This document shows positions 44,482-53,640 of a stretch of 64,000 nucleotides of DNA, one piece after another (the first letter of the stretch is position 1; each line of letters starts with the position of its first letter). Source of the stretch: Emcibacter sp. (GTDB lineage: Bacteria > Pseudomonadota > Alphaproteobacteria > Sphingomonadales > Emcibacteraceae); assembly GCA_021774785.1 (NCBI GenBank), contig JAJFIQ010000019.1, positions 806,001 through 870,000 on the forward strand. The letters run 5' to 3'. The position numbers and the translations under genes were made by a program. Under the pieces are notes generated by a model, which saw nothing but the letters and a program-made list of their open reading frames with translations, was not told the origin of the DNA and did not search any database.

Positions 44482-45634
44482 GCCACCAGTATTTCCGGCG
44501 GTTCTTTATATCCGCAAACCATTTACAGACCGGATAAAGTGTCACCACCAAAACAAACCAAACAATCCATACTACCGGCAGGCTAAAGCCATACTCTGCT
44601 GGAAAAGCGAAAGGGTCTTTCATTAGTGCCTGCCAGCCGAGTCCTTGATATTCGGAAGCTGCCAGCGCAGCGACATGAATAACATAAATATGCACCACAT
44701 AATAGAAGAAGGGCACCTGCCCAAAGGTGACCATCCAATTGACAAAAAGTCCGCGCCATTTTTCAGCATAAGACAGCATGATGAGACCAGGCCCCAGCGT
44801 TATCAATAGATAAAGCAAGGAAGGTGGATATTTAGTGACATTGATAAAAGCAAAGAAATTCCACAATGTTTCTTTCTGGCTAACCCAAACATTTGGATCG
44901 CCATAAAAATTAATCACCCGCAAAATAATGAACATGATGATAGCAGCAACACCAAAACCGATAAGTAACTGTTGCCGTTTATTCGCATCCATCTTGTACA
45001 GGACAGCCATTAAATAACCCAGCGGCATAACCCCTATCCACGGTATAACGGGATAGGCAATAAAGGCAGGAAAACCAAGATCAAGGGTATATACCGTATT
45101 ATGTAAACCATGCCATAATGGCCCGGCACCATTCACTGAGCCGGGGAGCGGGAATAAACCGAAATCAAGTAAATTATGGCCAAAGACAACAATGACAGCA
45201 AAAGAGGCAATAAACCATGTGGGTGTCCAGACAAGGGCCGACATCACAACCAGTGAAACGCCAATAGCCCATATGACCTGCAAAATGAAAAGACTGGTTA
45301 TGGGTTGAAATGTCCATCCAAAAGTAATCACAGTGAACTCAATGAATATCAACCACACACCGCGTGTAAAAAGAAACCTGCTTAATTCTGCTGTTGTTCG
45401 TCGCGCTGCCATCATACCAGCACTTAATCCCGCGAGTAAAACAAAAATCGGGGCGCAAAAATGGGTGATCCACCGCGTCATAAACAAGGCCCCATTGGTT
45501 TGCTCCAAATCCAAAGGGTCAAAACGAACATTCCAGAAATAATCACGCACATGGTCAAGTGCCATAATCACCATGACCAATCCACGCAGGAAATCTATTG
45601 AACTTAACCGATATGAGTTATCTGCTTGCGGCAT
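44468..45634 (-). CDS. DUF1624 / acyltransferase-like multispan membrane protein
   Basis: 388 aa with about ten membrane helices. The N-terminal RLSSIDFLRGLVMVIMALDHVRDYFWN is the hallmark of the heparan-alpha-glucosaminide N-acetyltransferase-like group, with conserved Asp-His after TM1. The next helices have FMTRWITHFCAPIFVLLAGLSA. The family probably acylates sugars or other small molecules across the inner membrane. A candidate operator lies just upstream of its start. Confidence 0.9.
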   Translation of the reverse strand: MPQADNSYRLSSIDFLRGLVMVIMALDHVRDYFWNVRFDPLDLEQTNGALFMTRWITHFCAPIFVLLAGLSAGMMAARRTTAELSRFLFTRGVWLIFIEFTVITFGWTFQPITSLFILQVIWAIGVSLVVMSALVWTPTWFIASFAVIVVFGHNLLDFGLFPLPGSVNGAGPLWHGLHNTVYTLDLGFPAFIAYPVIPWIGVMPLGYLMAVLYKMDANKRQQLLIGFGVAAIIMFIILRVINFYGDPNVWVSQKETLWNFFAFINVTKYPPSLLYLLITLGPGLIMLSYAEKWRGLFVNWMVTFGQVPFFYYVVHIYVIHVAALAASEYQGLGWQALMKDPFAFPAEYGFSLPVVWIVWFVLVVTLYPVCKWFADIKNRRKYWWLSYL

Positions 45635-45670
45635 GATTTTAACTCCATAGTTTATATATTAACTATACCC

Positions 45671-45691
45671 TTACGGTAATATCTTCCGTAA
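45671..45691. promoter_or_regulatory. Inverted repeat upstream of the DUF1624 gene
   Basis: TTACGG, nine bases, CCGTAA, centred about 47 bp upstream of the DUF1624 start. A possible repressor operator, with no other support. Confidence 0.25.
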
Positions 45692-45815
45692 CCAATAATG
45701 ATATAAGCTTATTTTAGGGTACGCCCTCTTTGTATTTTTTAATTAATTTACATATTATACAATTTCAGGTGGAAAGTATTTAATAATTTTCCCGACCACA
45801 AAACACCTACAACGG

Positions 45816-46352
45816 TTATTTTTTTGAGGCTTCCCATTGGTCAATGGGATGAAGCGGGCCGACAGGACACTGGTGTTCTTTGGTGGGAATACCAGTCATG
45901 CGGGTAAAAAGGTTATGAAAAGCACGCATTTCGCACCCCGGAGTACTAATGAGCGCAGCAATAAAAAAAGCACTGCCAAGATGTGAAAACAGATACAATT
46001 CCCAAGCCCAGATAGTACGTGCCAGAATGTATGTTCCTACAGCACCCAATATGAAATAGCCATATGCCACAAGAATGAGGATTATAACACCACTCACAAT
46101 TGCCGGACGCTTGCCCCAGGCGCGGGAATAGCCAATATTTATGACATAACTGATCAGAAAAAACCCCGGCAACATGCCGTTCCAGATTAACGGGCGAATG
46201 CCATATTCAGTGAAAAGGTCAGCCCGAACGTCCCAAAGTCCAACAACATACCAGATACAAGCACTACCAAAACCAAGCCGAACAAGCCGCCCTACGGGTC
46301 CAGGTTTCGGCAGAGTTCCACATTCCTCAAGTTTTAGGTCTGTTGTTGTCAT
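45816..46352 (-). CDS. Unrecognised multispan membrane protein with Cys-containing tail
   Basis: 178 aa; family not recognised. Four hydrophobic segments (about 22-42, 53-75, 83-108 and 118-138) are followed by a hydrophilic tail with STPGCEMRAFHNLFTRMTG and EHQCPVGPLHPIDQWE. The tail, with its two Cys and several His, looks conserved rather than random and could bind a metal or cofactor, but that is inference. The start has AGAAGTGTGCC before the ATG. It lies between two unrelated genes, 55 bp after the dihydroorotase on the same strand. Confidence 0.7.
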   Translation of the reverse strand: MTTTDLKLEECGTLPKPGPVGRLVRLGFGSACIWYVVGLWDVRADLFTEYGIRPLIWNGMLPGFFLISYVINIGYSRAWGKRPAIVSGVIILILVAYGYFILGAVGTYILARTIWAWELYLFSHLGSAFFIAALISTPGCEMRAFHNLFTRMTGIPTKEHQCPVGPLHPIDQWEASKK

Positions 46353-46407
46353 GGCACACTTCTTGTTACAATCAAGGGCGTCAGATTCATTCAGCTTTCA
46401 AATAATA

Positions 46408-47736
46408 TCAACCGTTCAAAGTATCCTGAAAACGGATTGGCTGGCCGGTGGCCTCATCGGCCAGTTCGCCGTCCCACATAACCTTTTTGCCACGTATGAA
46501 TGTTCCCACTGGCTTACCAACAAGTTGCTTGCCGGTGAAAGGACTCCAGCCGCATTTGCTTTGCAGCCAATCTTCCTCGATTGTCCATTTTCGCTTCAGG
46601 TCAACAATGGTCAGGTCTGCATCATAGCCAACGGCTAGCCTGCCTTTACCCGCAATATTGAACAACCGTGCCGGCCCGGCACTGGTCAGGTCCACCAGCC
46701 GTTCCATGGATAGCATACCCTTATTGACTTGATCCAGCATCAAGGGCAGCAAGGTTTGCACCCCCGGCATGCCGGATGGACTTTTGGGATAAGGCAGGGC
46801 TTTCATTTCCTTTTCATGAGGCGCATGGTCAGAGCCCAAAACATCAACGATTCCGACGCTTAAAGCCTTCCACAGGCCAATGCGTTCATTTTCACCACGG
46901 ATCGGTGGGTTCATCTGAGCATAACTGCCTAACTCCGTATAACAATCCGGTCCAGAAAGGGTCAAATGCTGTGGTGTAACTTCCACTGAAGCCACATCCT
47001 TATAGGCCGCAAGCAAGGCCATTTCATTCTCTGTAGTGACATGAAGCACATGAATTCTGCGCCCCGTACGTCGGGCCAGTTCCAAAATACGGTCTGTCGC
47101 CTTATATGCACTTTCCGCGTCCCGCCATACGGGGTGTAGCTCAACCCCGCCCACTTCTGCCAGATGTTTTCGTTCGTTGAGCCTGTATTCATCTTCCGCG
47201 TGAATGGCTATTCTTCGGGTGCCGTTTGACAAAATATCTGCCAGCGTTTGATCGTCGGCGACCAGAAGGTCACCCGTGGATGACCCCATAAAAATTTTAA
47301 TACCACAACATCCGGGCAATCTTTCCAGTTTATGGAGATTTTTGGCATTCCTCTTTGATGCCCCCATATAAAAGGCGAAATCACACCACATGCGATTGGT
47401 GCCTCTTTTTACCTTGTCTTTCAACGCCTTTGCCGTGGTTGTAGACGGTTTTGTATTTGGCATCTCAAAAACGGCCGTAACACCCCCCATAACAGCCGCC
47501 CGGCTACCGCTTTCCAGATCTTCCTTGGCCTCTGCCCCCGGCTCCCGGAAATGAACCTGCGTATCAATCACTCCTGGCATAAGATGTAACCCACGCGCAT
47601 CAATAGTCTCTACGGCATCAACCTCATCAAGATGTCCGATGGCAACGACAATATCATCCTTGATCGCAACATCGGTCGCTTCTGTACCATTATGTGAGAC
47701 ACAAATCGCATTTTTGATCAGAATATCGATGGCCAC
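46408..47736 (-). CDS. pyrC: Dihydroorotase
   Basis: Third step of pyrimidine synthesis. The 442-aa protein has the class I DHOase order: PGVIDTQVHFREPGAEAKEDL, FEMPNTKPSTTT, the metal-bridging Lys region IKIFMGSSTGDLL, HAEDE, HVLHVTTENEM and the intact GSDHAPHEKEMK near the C terminus. The first metal motif reads QVH instead of the canonical HxH, a substitution I associate with one alphaproteobacterial dihydroorotase subfamily. This is likely the catalytic enzyme, with the gene at window start the inactive partner. It is divergent from wecB. Confidence 0.92.
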   Translation of the reverse strand: MAIDILIKNAICVSHNGTEATDVAIKDDIVVAIGHLDEVDAVETIDARGLHLMPGVIDTQVHFREPGAEAKEDLESGSRAAVMGGVTAVFEMPNTKPSTTTAKALKDKVKRGTNRMWCDFAFYMGASKRNAKNLHKLERLPGCCGIKIFMGSSTGDLLVADDQTLADILSNGTRRIAIHAEDEYRLNERKHLAEVGGVELHPVWRDAESAYKATDRILELARRTGRRIHVLHVTTENEMALLAAYKDVASVEVTPQHLTLSGPDCYTELGSYAQMNPPIRGENERIGLWKALSVGIVDVLGSDHAPHEKEMKALPYPKSPSGMPGVQTLLPLMLDQVNKGMLSMERLVDLTSAGPARLFNIAGKGRLAVGYDADLTIVDLKRKWTIEEDWLQSKCGWSPFTGKQLVGKPVGTFIRGKKVMWDGELADEATGQPIRFQDTLNG

Positions 47737-47762
47737 TAGAATCGCTCCCTTTTTTAAGTTAT

Positions 47763-47778
47763 GGTTATGAGAATAACC
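47763..47778. promoter_or_regulatory. Hairpin-type inverted repeat between dihydroorotase and wecB
   Basis: GGTTAT-GAGA-ATAACC, a perfect 6-bp inverted repeat with a 4-bp spacer, in the 109-bp divergent gap. It may be an operator for one of the two genes; nothing else supports it. Confidence 0.3.
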
Positions 47779-47845
47779 TCATTTGAATAAATCAACAAGA
47801 AATTCCTTGAGGTAATAAAGTGTTAGGGTAGAGGGAAAAAATTAT

Positions 47846-48988
47846 ATGGGTCATGATAACAAAGCCTTGTTTTGTTGTGGTTCACGACCAGAGCTTATTA
47901 AAATCTATCCCGTCTACCGCCAATTACAAACGACCACAAAAATCACCCCATTGTTGTGCAATACAGGTCAACACAGGGATCTTATGCCCCCTCACCTTGA
48001 TAGCCTTGGAATAACGCCGGACTTTCAATTAAATGTCATGCGCAAAGAACAATGCCTGGATCAGCTTATGGCCCAGCTCTTCGCACAATTACCTAGTGCC
48101 TTTGACAACGCTCGCCCAGATATTGTTATCATTCAGGGTGATACGGCTAGTGCGCTGGCAAGTGCCATCCTTGCCTATAAAAAAAACTTACCTATAGCCC
48201 ATATTGAGGCGGGCCTTAGAACCCATGACAAATCATCCCCCTTCCCGGAGGAAATTTATCGGCAAAATATTACTACACTTGCTAAATGGCATTTCTGTCC
48301 CACTGAAAAAGCTCGGCAAAATTTGCTTAACGAAAATATTGCCGAAGAAAATATCTTTGTTACCGGCAATACATCAGTTGATATGGTTAAAAATACTTAT
48401 AAAGAATTAAATGGAGAAATATTTGATCTGCCCCTTCTGCGGCAAGATAAAACAAAACCTTACTTCCTGATTACCCTTCACCGCCGGGAAAGTCAGGGAG
48501 CACCACTTATGAGGATCACAAACAGTCTCCTGAATTTTGCAAAAAATAACCCGGAATTTCATTTCATTTTTCCTCTGCATCCTAATCCCGCCACATCACA
48601 AATGATAAAAGACCAGCTTGGCACCCAAAAAAATTTCTCCCTCATTACTCCATTGCCCTATCCGCAATTTGTCCGCCTTATGGCTGATGCCTTTGCCATC
48701 ATAACAGATTCTGGCGGTATTCAGGAAGAAGCTCCTTCGCTCAATACACCGGTCATAGTGGTGCGCAATAATACAGAACGGTCCGAGGGGATAGAAAGCG
48801 GATGCCTTCGCCTTGCAGGAACCAAAAAGGATACCATATTACAGGAACTGAACTTGCTAATTAACGACAAGGCGCATTATAAAAGAATGCAACAAGCTCA
48901 TAACCCATTCGGTGATGGCCAGGCAGCAAACAGAATAACGGCCCATCTGATAGATATAATAGAAAAAACCCATGCAAAGCCAATTTGA
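47846..48988 (+). CDS. wecB: UDP-N-acetylglucosamine 2-epimerase (non-hydrolysing)
   Basis: Interconverts UDP-GlcNAc and UDP-ManNAc for polysaccharide or glycan synthesis. The 380-aa GT-B-like protein has CGSRPELIKIYPVYRQL, NTGQHRDLMPPHLDSLGI, IIQGDTASALASAIL, HIEAGLRTHDKSSPFPEEIYRQ, LITLHRRESQG and ITDSGGIQEEAPSLNTPVIVVRNNTERSEGIESG. It has the active-site acid pattern of the bacterial enzyme. No other polysaccharide genes are near, so the pathway served is not evident. GAGGG precedes the ATG. Confidence 0.95.
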   Translation: MGHDNKALFCCGSRPELIKIYPVYRQLQTTTKITPLLCNTGQHRDLMPPHLDSLGITPDFQLNVMRKEQCLDQLMAQLFAQLPSAFDNARPDIVIIQGDTASALASAILAYKKNLPIAHIEAGLRTHDKSSPFPEEIYRQNITTLAKWHFCPTEKARQNLLNENIAEENIFVTGNTSVDMVKNTYKELNGEIFDLPLLRQDKTKPYFLITLHRRESQGAPLMRITNSLLNFAKNNPEFHFIFPLHPNPATSQMIKDQLGTQKNFSLITPLPYPQFVRLMADAFAIITDSGGIQEEAPSLNTPVIVVRNNTERSEGIESGCLRLAGTKKDTILQELNLLINDKAHYKRMQQAHNPFGDGQAANRITAHLIDIIEKTHAKPI

Positions 48989-49793
48989 CCCCATCCCCTT
49001 AAACCATAGAGCCGTGATCACTATTTCTGGCACAGACAGAAAGAATTTTCTTCAAGGCTTGATTACCAACAACATTGAAAAAATATCGCAGCAAGAGGCC
49101 TTATATGCTGCCCTGCTCTCACCACAGGGTAAATATCTCCACGATTTCTTTATCTCGGAGTCGGGTGATACGCTCTTTCTCGATTGTGAAAGAGAAAGGC
49201 TGCCAGACCTTTTCCGACGGCTGATGATGTATAAACTTAGGGCAGATGTAGAAATTACAGATTGTTCAGATAACTATAGCATCCTCGCCACATCAAATAT
49301 GTCCAACGCTGCTCTTGTTTCTTGCCCAGACCCCCGACTTTCAGAAATGGGATTCCGGTCTATCCATGATGTATATGAGCATAAGGCAAGTGACCAATAT
49401 AATATGCTCCGCCTTATCCATGGATTACCGGAAGGGTCACGGGACTTTGATATAGACAGAACATTGATCCTTGAAGGCAATCTGGAACAATTAAACGGTG
49501 TTGACTTCGACAAAGGCTGTTATGTGGGACAAGAGGTCACCGCCCGCATGAAACATCGCGCCAACCTGAAAAAACGCCTGCTCCCCATTAAGGTTGATGG
49601 CCCTCTTCCCGAACGCGGAACAGTAATCACCGATGAAAATGGCAAAAAGATTGGCGATATCAGGTCCGGGCAAGATAATATGGCCATTGGCTATTTCCGG
49701 CTGGCCCAAATGGAATTTGACAAGACTTATGCCTGTGGCAATGCCATCGTTACGCCTTGGCAACCGGACTGGCTAATGAAGGAAGAAATATGA
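48972..49793 (+). CDS. ygfZ: Folate-dependent Fe-S protein YgfZ (GcvT-like)
   Basis: 273 aa. Signature KGCYVGQEVTARMKHR near residue 180 marks the YgfZ family, which uses tetrahydrofolate to help assemble or repair [4Fe-4S] clusters. The N-terminal GcvT-like fold (AVITISGTDRKNFLQGLITNNI, ALLSPQGKYLHDFFIS) is clear. It overlaps the wecB 3' end by 17 bp, which suggests translational coupling although the functions are unrelated. The tag gene overlaps its stop (ATGA). Confidence 0.95.
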   Translation: MQSQFDPIPLNHRAVITISGTDRKNFLQGLITNNIEKISQQEALYAALLSPQGKYLHDFFISESGDTLFLDCERERLPDLFRRLMMYKLRADVEITDCSDNYSILATSNMSNAALVSCPDPRLSEMGFRSIHDVYEHKASDQYNMLRLIHGLPEGSRDFDIDRTLILEGNLEQLNGVDFDKGCYVGQEVTARMKHRANLKKRLLPIKVDGPLPERGTVITDENGKKIGDIRSGQDNMAIGYFRLAQMEFDKTYACGNAIVTPWQPDWLMKEEI

Positions 49794-50371
49794 GTGATAA
49801 AATACGCTGTAGCTGGCCGGGTAAAGACCCGCTTTATGTAACTTATCATGATGAAGAATGGGGGGAGCCAGTTTATGACTCACAACAGCTTTTTGAAAAA
49901 CTCATTCTGGACGGCTTTCAGGCAGGTCTGTCATGGATCACCATTCTGCGCCGTAAAGAAGGCTTTCTAAAAGCTTTTGAAAATTTTGACCCTGAAAAAA
50001 TTGCCCGTTACGGCGACAAAGATATTGAGCGTCTGATGAATGACAAAGCCATTATTCGCAACCGCCTGAAAATTCTGTCTACCATTACCAATGCACAGGT
50101 TTATCTGAATATGGAAAAAGAAAACCAAGGCGGTTTTTCAGAATTTCTATGGAGCTTTACCGGCGGCAAAACACTACAGAATGAATGGCAAAGCATAGAC
50201 AAGCTTCCTGCTGCCACCGCAGAGTCAGAGGCTATGAGTAAAGCCTTGAAAAAGAAAGGATTCAAATTTTGTGGCCCGACAATATGCTACGCCTTCATGC
50301 AAGCCGTAGGCATAGTGAACGACCATAACAGCAGTTGCTTCCGACATGCTGAATTAAAGGTAAACTTATAA
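49790..50371 (+). CDS. tag: DNA-3-methyladenine glycosylase I
   Basis: Removes 3-methyladenine from alkylated DNA (base-excision repair). The start is the ATG at 49790 (MSDKIRCSWPGKDPLYVTYH), preceded by AAGGAAG; the track extends 11 codons upstream into ygfZ. The 193-aa protein has the zinc ligands CSWPGKDPLYVTYHDEEWG (N-terminal Cys and His) and HNSSCFRH (C-terminal His and Cys), plus the HhH region LSWITILRRKEGFLKAF. Translation is coupled to ygfZ (ATGA). Confidence 0.96.
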   Translation: MSDKIRCSWPGKDPLYVTYHDEEWGEPVYDSQQLFEKLILDGFQAGLSWITILRRKEGFLKAFENFDPEKIARYGDKDIERLMNDKAIIRNRLKILSTITNAQVYLNMEKENQGGFSEFLWSFTGGKTLQNEWQSIDKLPAATAESEAMSKALKKKGFKFCGPTICYAFMQAVGIVNDHNSSCFRHAELKVNL

Positions 50372-50389
50372 GTTAGGAACGCGTACTTT

Positions 50390-50491
50390 TTATACCACAA
50401 GAAATAAAAATATACCGCAGGTCAAAATACCAAATACTACAGCCTTGAGGAATTGCTTATGAACATCTGTTCTTTCAATTTGATACCGCAT
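50390..50491 (-). CDS. Candidate small single-span membrane protein (33 aa)
   Basis: A short ORF not in the track: MRYQIERTDVHKQFLKAVVF, then GILTCGIFLFLVV and TAA. A good GGAGAG ribosome binding site lies five bases before the ATG, stronger than for the other small ORFs. The charged N terminus followed by about 18 hydrophobic residues predicts an N-in membrane helix. It lies downstream of the rodA operon but beyond that operon's terminator, so it would need its own promoter. Function unknown. The rest of the gap holds only the terminator. Confidence 0.45.
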   Translation of the reverse strand: MRYQIERTDVHKQFLKAVVFGILTCGIFLFLVV

Positions 50492-50551
50492 TTTTCTCTC
50501 CGCGCCCTGTACTAGGGCTTATAAACTCTTTCTGAGTTACTATTATCCGAC

Positions 50552-50578
50552 AAAAAAGGAGGCCGTATTCACCTCCTT
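50552..50578 (-). terminator. Rho-independent terminator of the mre-mrdA-rodA operon
   Basis: On the - strand, AAGGAGG, a nine-base loop, CCTCCTT and a run of T. It lies about 95 bp after the rodA stop, as expected for the end of the five-gene elongasome operon. Confidence 0.85.
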
Positions 50579-50673
50579 CGAGTCGATATTATTTAAAAGC
50601 AGTATAATATAATTTAGTCAAAAAAGCAATCACACAAAAAGACTAGTCCCTAGTTCTTTTAGCCTGTTTTTGC

Positions 50674-51819
50674 TTAGGCAAATGCCCCACCGCGAGAGAT
50701 TGTCGTATCCCTATGGATTGCCACACAAAGCACAAATCCAATCCCCACAAGCAGGGTCAACATGGCCGAACCGCCATAAGATACCAATGGTAACGGCACC
50801 CCAACCACAGGAACCATTCCAAGATTCATCGCCATATTTATGAACATATAGAGGAAAAATGTGACCGCTATTCCCAATGACAATAAACGGCCAAACTGGC
50901 TTCTGACACTCATACTGACGATTAAGGCATAAGCCATTAAAATAATATACAGCCCCAATAGGCCAAGCCCCCCCATCAGGCCAAATTCTTCCGCGAGTAC
51001 CGTAAAAATAAAGTCCGTATGTTTTTCCGGCAGGAAATTCAACTGACTCTGACTTCCCTGAATAAAGCCCTTGCCATAGATACCGCCGGAACCAACTGCA
51101 ATTTTGGCCTGTATACTATGATAGCCCGCCCCAAGCGGGTCTCTTTCAGGATTAAGAAAGGTCAATACTCTATTCTGTTGATAGGGTTTCATATAGTTCC
51201 ATGCACTGAAAGCGGCCGGTATCATGGCAATGAACCCAACCACAAAAATCCACAAGCGCACACCGCCACAGTATAAAATAGAAATACCGCCGATAATAAT
51301 CAACAGAGCCGTACCGAGGTCCGGCTGCATAAGTACCAGAGCCACCGGTGCCCCTATCAGGAAGACTGGCATAATCAACCGTGTATATTGCCCCGTCTCT
51401 TCCTTCGCCAAACAATGATAATAACGAGCCAGTGCCATAACCAGTGCAATTTTCATCAATTCAGACGGTTGAAGGTTCATGAAACCCAGATTGATCCACC
51501 GGGTTGCGCCCATACCTGTCTGTCCCATTACACTCACAACAACCAGCAGCATTAAAGAAATAAAGTAAAACGGATAGGCAAGAAACATCCAGACCCGAAT
51601 ATCGATCAGGGCAATCACCACCATGCCGACCATGCCAATAACAAAGCGGATTACCTGCTTCTTAGCCCAAGGGTCCACTGCCCCCCCTGCCACAGAATAA
51701 AGTAGCGCAAATCCGATAATGGCAATCATGACAACAACCGCTATTATCAATAAATTCAATTCCGATAATTTCTGGAATAAGGATTTTGAACGGCGTCGCC
51801 CTTGCAATCTCATCGCCAT
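50674..51819 (-). CDS. rodA: Rod-shape glycosyltransferase RodA (SEDS)
   Basis: Polymerises lipid II into peptidoglycan strands together with PBP2 during elongation. The 381-aa SEDS protein has ten membrane helices and the family blocks GATRWINLGFMNLQPSELMKIALVMALARYYH, QPDLGTALLIIIGG, GIYGKGFIQGSQSQLNFLPEKHTDFIFTVLAEEFGLMGGLGLL and VPLPLVSYGGSAMLT. It overlaps the mrdA stop by one base. The Gly-Lys-Gly and HTDF motifs identify RodA over FtsW. Confidence 0.96.
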   Translation of the reverse strand: MAMRLQGRRRSKSLFQKLSELNLLIIAVVVMIAIIGFALLYSVAGGAVDPWAKKQVIRFVIGMVGMVVIALIDIRVWMFLAYPFYFISLMLLVVVSVMGQTGMGATRWINLGFMNLQPSELMKIALVMALARYYHCLAKEETGQYTRLIMPVFLIGAPVALVLMQPDLGTALLIIIGGISILYCGGVRLWIFVVGFIAMIPAAFSAWNYMKPYQQNRVLTFLNPERDPLGAGYHSIQAKIAVGSGGIYGKGFIQGSQSQLNFLPEKHTDFIFTVLAEEFGLMGGLGLLGLYIILMAYALIVSMSVRSQFGRLLSLGIAVTFFLYMFINMAMNLGMVPVVGVPLPLVSYGGSAMLTLLVGIGFVLCVAIHRDTTISRGGAFA

Positions 51820-53636
51820 CAGACTTCGTCCTTGGCAAACATAAACTCAAGGACATCTTTGGCTATGGGGGCCGCTTTTTTCGCACCACCACCGCCATGT
51901 TCCACAATTACACTTACGGCATATCGGGGGTTTTCCAAAGGGCCATATCCAACAAAAAGGGCATGATCCCTCTCAATCCACGGTTTTTCCTCATTTTTGC
52001 GAACTCTGTCATCGCGTTCACTCTGTGTAATTCGGCGCACCTGTGCAGACCCTGTTTTACCACCAAAAGACATACCCTTCTTTCTCATTCGTTGAGCAAA
52101 GGCGACTCCTATTGGATCATTGATCACCGCATCCATCCCCTTCAGAATAATTTCCATATTCCGTCGACTATAGGGAATAACTTCAGGCGAAATATCAGCC
52201 ACATCAACATCGTCAAATAATATTTTAGGTGTCACCGCCTTGCCACCGTTTACCAAACGTGCGGTCATCACACAAAGCTGCAAAGGCGTGACAAGGACAT
52301 CACCCTGTCCAATACCCACATTAGCCGTGTCCCCTCCCTGCCAACGCACACCGCGCGTTGCCATTTTCCAACCCTTGGACGGATTGAGGCCCTTTTTCTC
52401 ACCGGGAATGTCAATGTCAAATTTTTTACCCAAACCAAATCGTTCGGCCATTTCGTGTATCTTGTCGATACCAACCCGTCCGGCGACCTCATAAAAATAG
52501 ACATCACAAGAACCTGCTATAGCTTCTACCATGCTCACATGACCATGACCCTGGCGTTTCCAGCAATATTTGGTCGTATTACCAATCTCATATTTACTGT
52601 TACAGAATATTTTCTCTTGGCTATCTATGACACCGGCCTCCAAAGCCGCCAATGCCACAATCATTTTAAAAGTTGATCCCGGCGGATATTCCCCCTGAAC
52701 AGTTTTATTTATCAATGGTTTACGGGCATCGTTCAACAGGACATCATATTTTTTCTGGCTAATTCCCAGATTAAAATCATTAGGGTCAAATGCGGGGGTA
52801 GAGGTCAGGGCAAGAATCTCGCCTGAATGAACATCCATCACCACCACAGCAGCACTTTCATCACGTACCCGGTCGGCGGTAAATTTCTGAATACCCCGGT
52901 CAATGGTCAGGTTTAACGTATCGCCGGATACACTGTCATTGCGCGATAATTCCCGGATCACCCGGCCCATGACATTAACTTCTACCCGACTGTTCCCTGC
53001 CTTGCCGCGAAGTCTCTGGTCCAGAATACGTTCCATGCCATTCTTACCAATCTTGAATCCGGGGAGCTCCAATAGTGGATCCTCACCTATCTCCCGTTCA
53101 TTGACCGAACTGACATAGCCCACAATATGAGCCAACAAATCCTTTTCCGGATAATAGCGAGTGATCCCCATATCCGGCTGAATGCCGGGCAAATCAGGGA
53201 TATTGATATTCACACGGGAAAATGTTTCCCAATCCAGATTTTCTGCCACGATGACAGGTAGAAATGCCCTTTGCCGTCCTGCCGCCCGGAGAATTCTTCT
53301 CTTCTGACGTTCGGAAACAGGTAATATTTTATTCAGAGCTTCCAGTGTTTCCTCTACATTATCCGTCTGTTCTGGAATGATATTTACCCGATAATCTGTC
53401 CGGTTAATGGCAAGCCCATGACCATTACGATCGAGTATTTTTCCTCTCTCCGGTGCCAATAGACGCAAGCTGATACGGTTCTTATCAGCAAGAAGTTTAT
53501 ATTGATCCTGCCCGACAACCTGTAGAAAATACATGCGCCCGATCAAACCAGATGTAAGTATGAGCATACCACCTGAAATCAGCCCCGCACGGCGGGTAAA
53601 TAATTTGTATTTCTGATCATCAGGAGACGTCGCCAT
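51819..53636 (-). CDS. mrdA: Penicillin-binding protein 2
   Basis: Elongation-specific transpeptidase partnering RodA. The 605-aa protein has one N-terminal membrane span (about 17-38), a PBP dimerisation domain and the transpeptidase with SxxK in YPPGSTFKMIVALAALEAG, SxD in GSCDVYFYEVAG, and KTGS in SFGGKTGSAQVRRI. The penicillin-binding fold is intact. It is four bases after mreD and overlaps rodA by one base, so mreB-C-D-mrdA-rodA form one operon on the - strand. Confidence 0.97.
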   Translation of the reverse strand: MATSPDDQKYKLFTRRAGLISGGMLILTSGLIGRMYFLQVVGQDQYKLLADKNRISLRLLAPERGKILDRNGHGLAINRTDYRVNIIPEQTDNVEETLEALNKILPVSERQKRRILRAAGRQRAFLPVIVAENLDWETFSRVNINIPDLPGIQPDMGITRYYPEKDLLAHIVGYVSSVNEREIGEDPLLELPGFKIGKNGMERILDQRLRGKAGNSRVEVNVMGRVIRELSRNDSVSGDTLNLTIDRGIQKFTADRVRDESAAVVVMDVHSGEILALTSTPAFDPNDFNLGISQKKYDVLLNDARKPLINKTVQGEYPPGSTFKMIVALAALEAGVIDSQEKIFCNSKYEIGNTTKYCWKRQGHGHVSMVEAIAGSCDVYFYEVAGRVGIDKIHEMAERFGLGKKFDIDIPGEKKGLNPSKGWKMATRGVRWQGGDTANVGIGQGDVLVTPLQLCVMTARLVNGGKAVTPKILFDDVDVADISPEVIPYSRRNMEIILKGMDAVINDPIGVAFAQRMRKKGMSFGGKTGSAQVRRITQSERDDRVRKNEEKPWIERDHALFVGYGPLENPRYAVSVIVEHGGGGAKKAAPIAKDVLEFMFAKDEV

Positions 53637-53640
53637 TATC

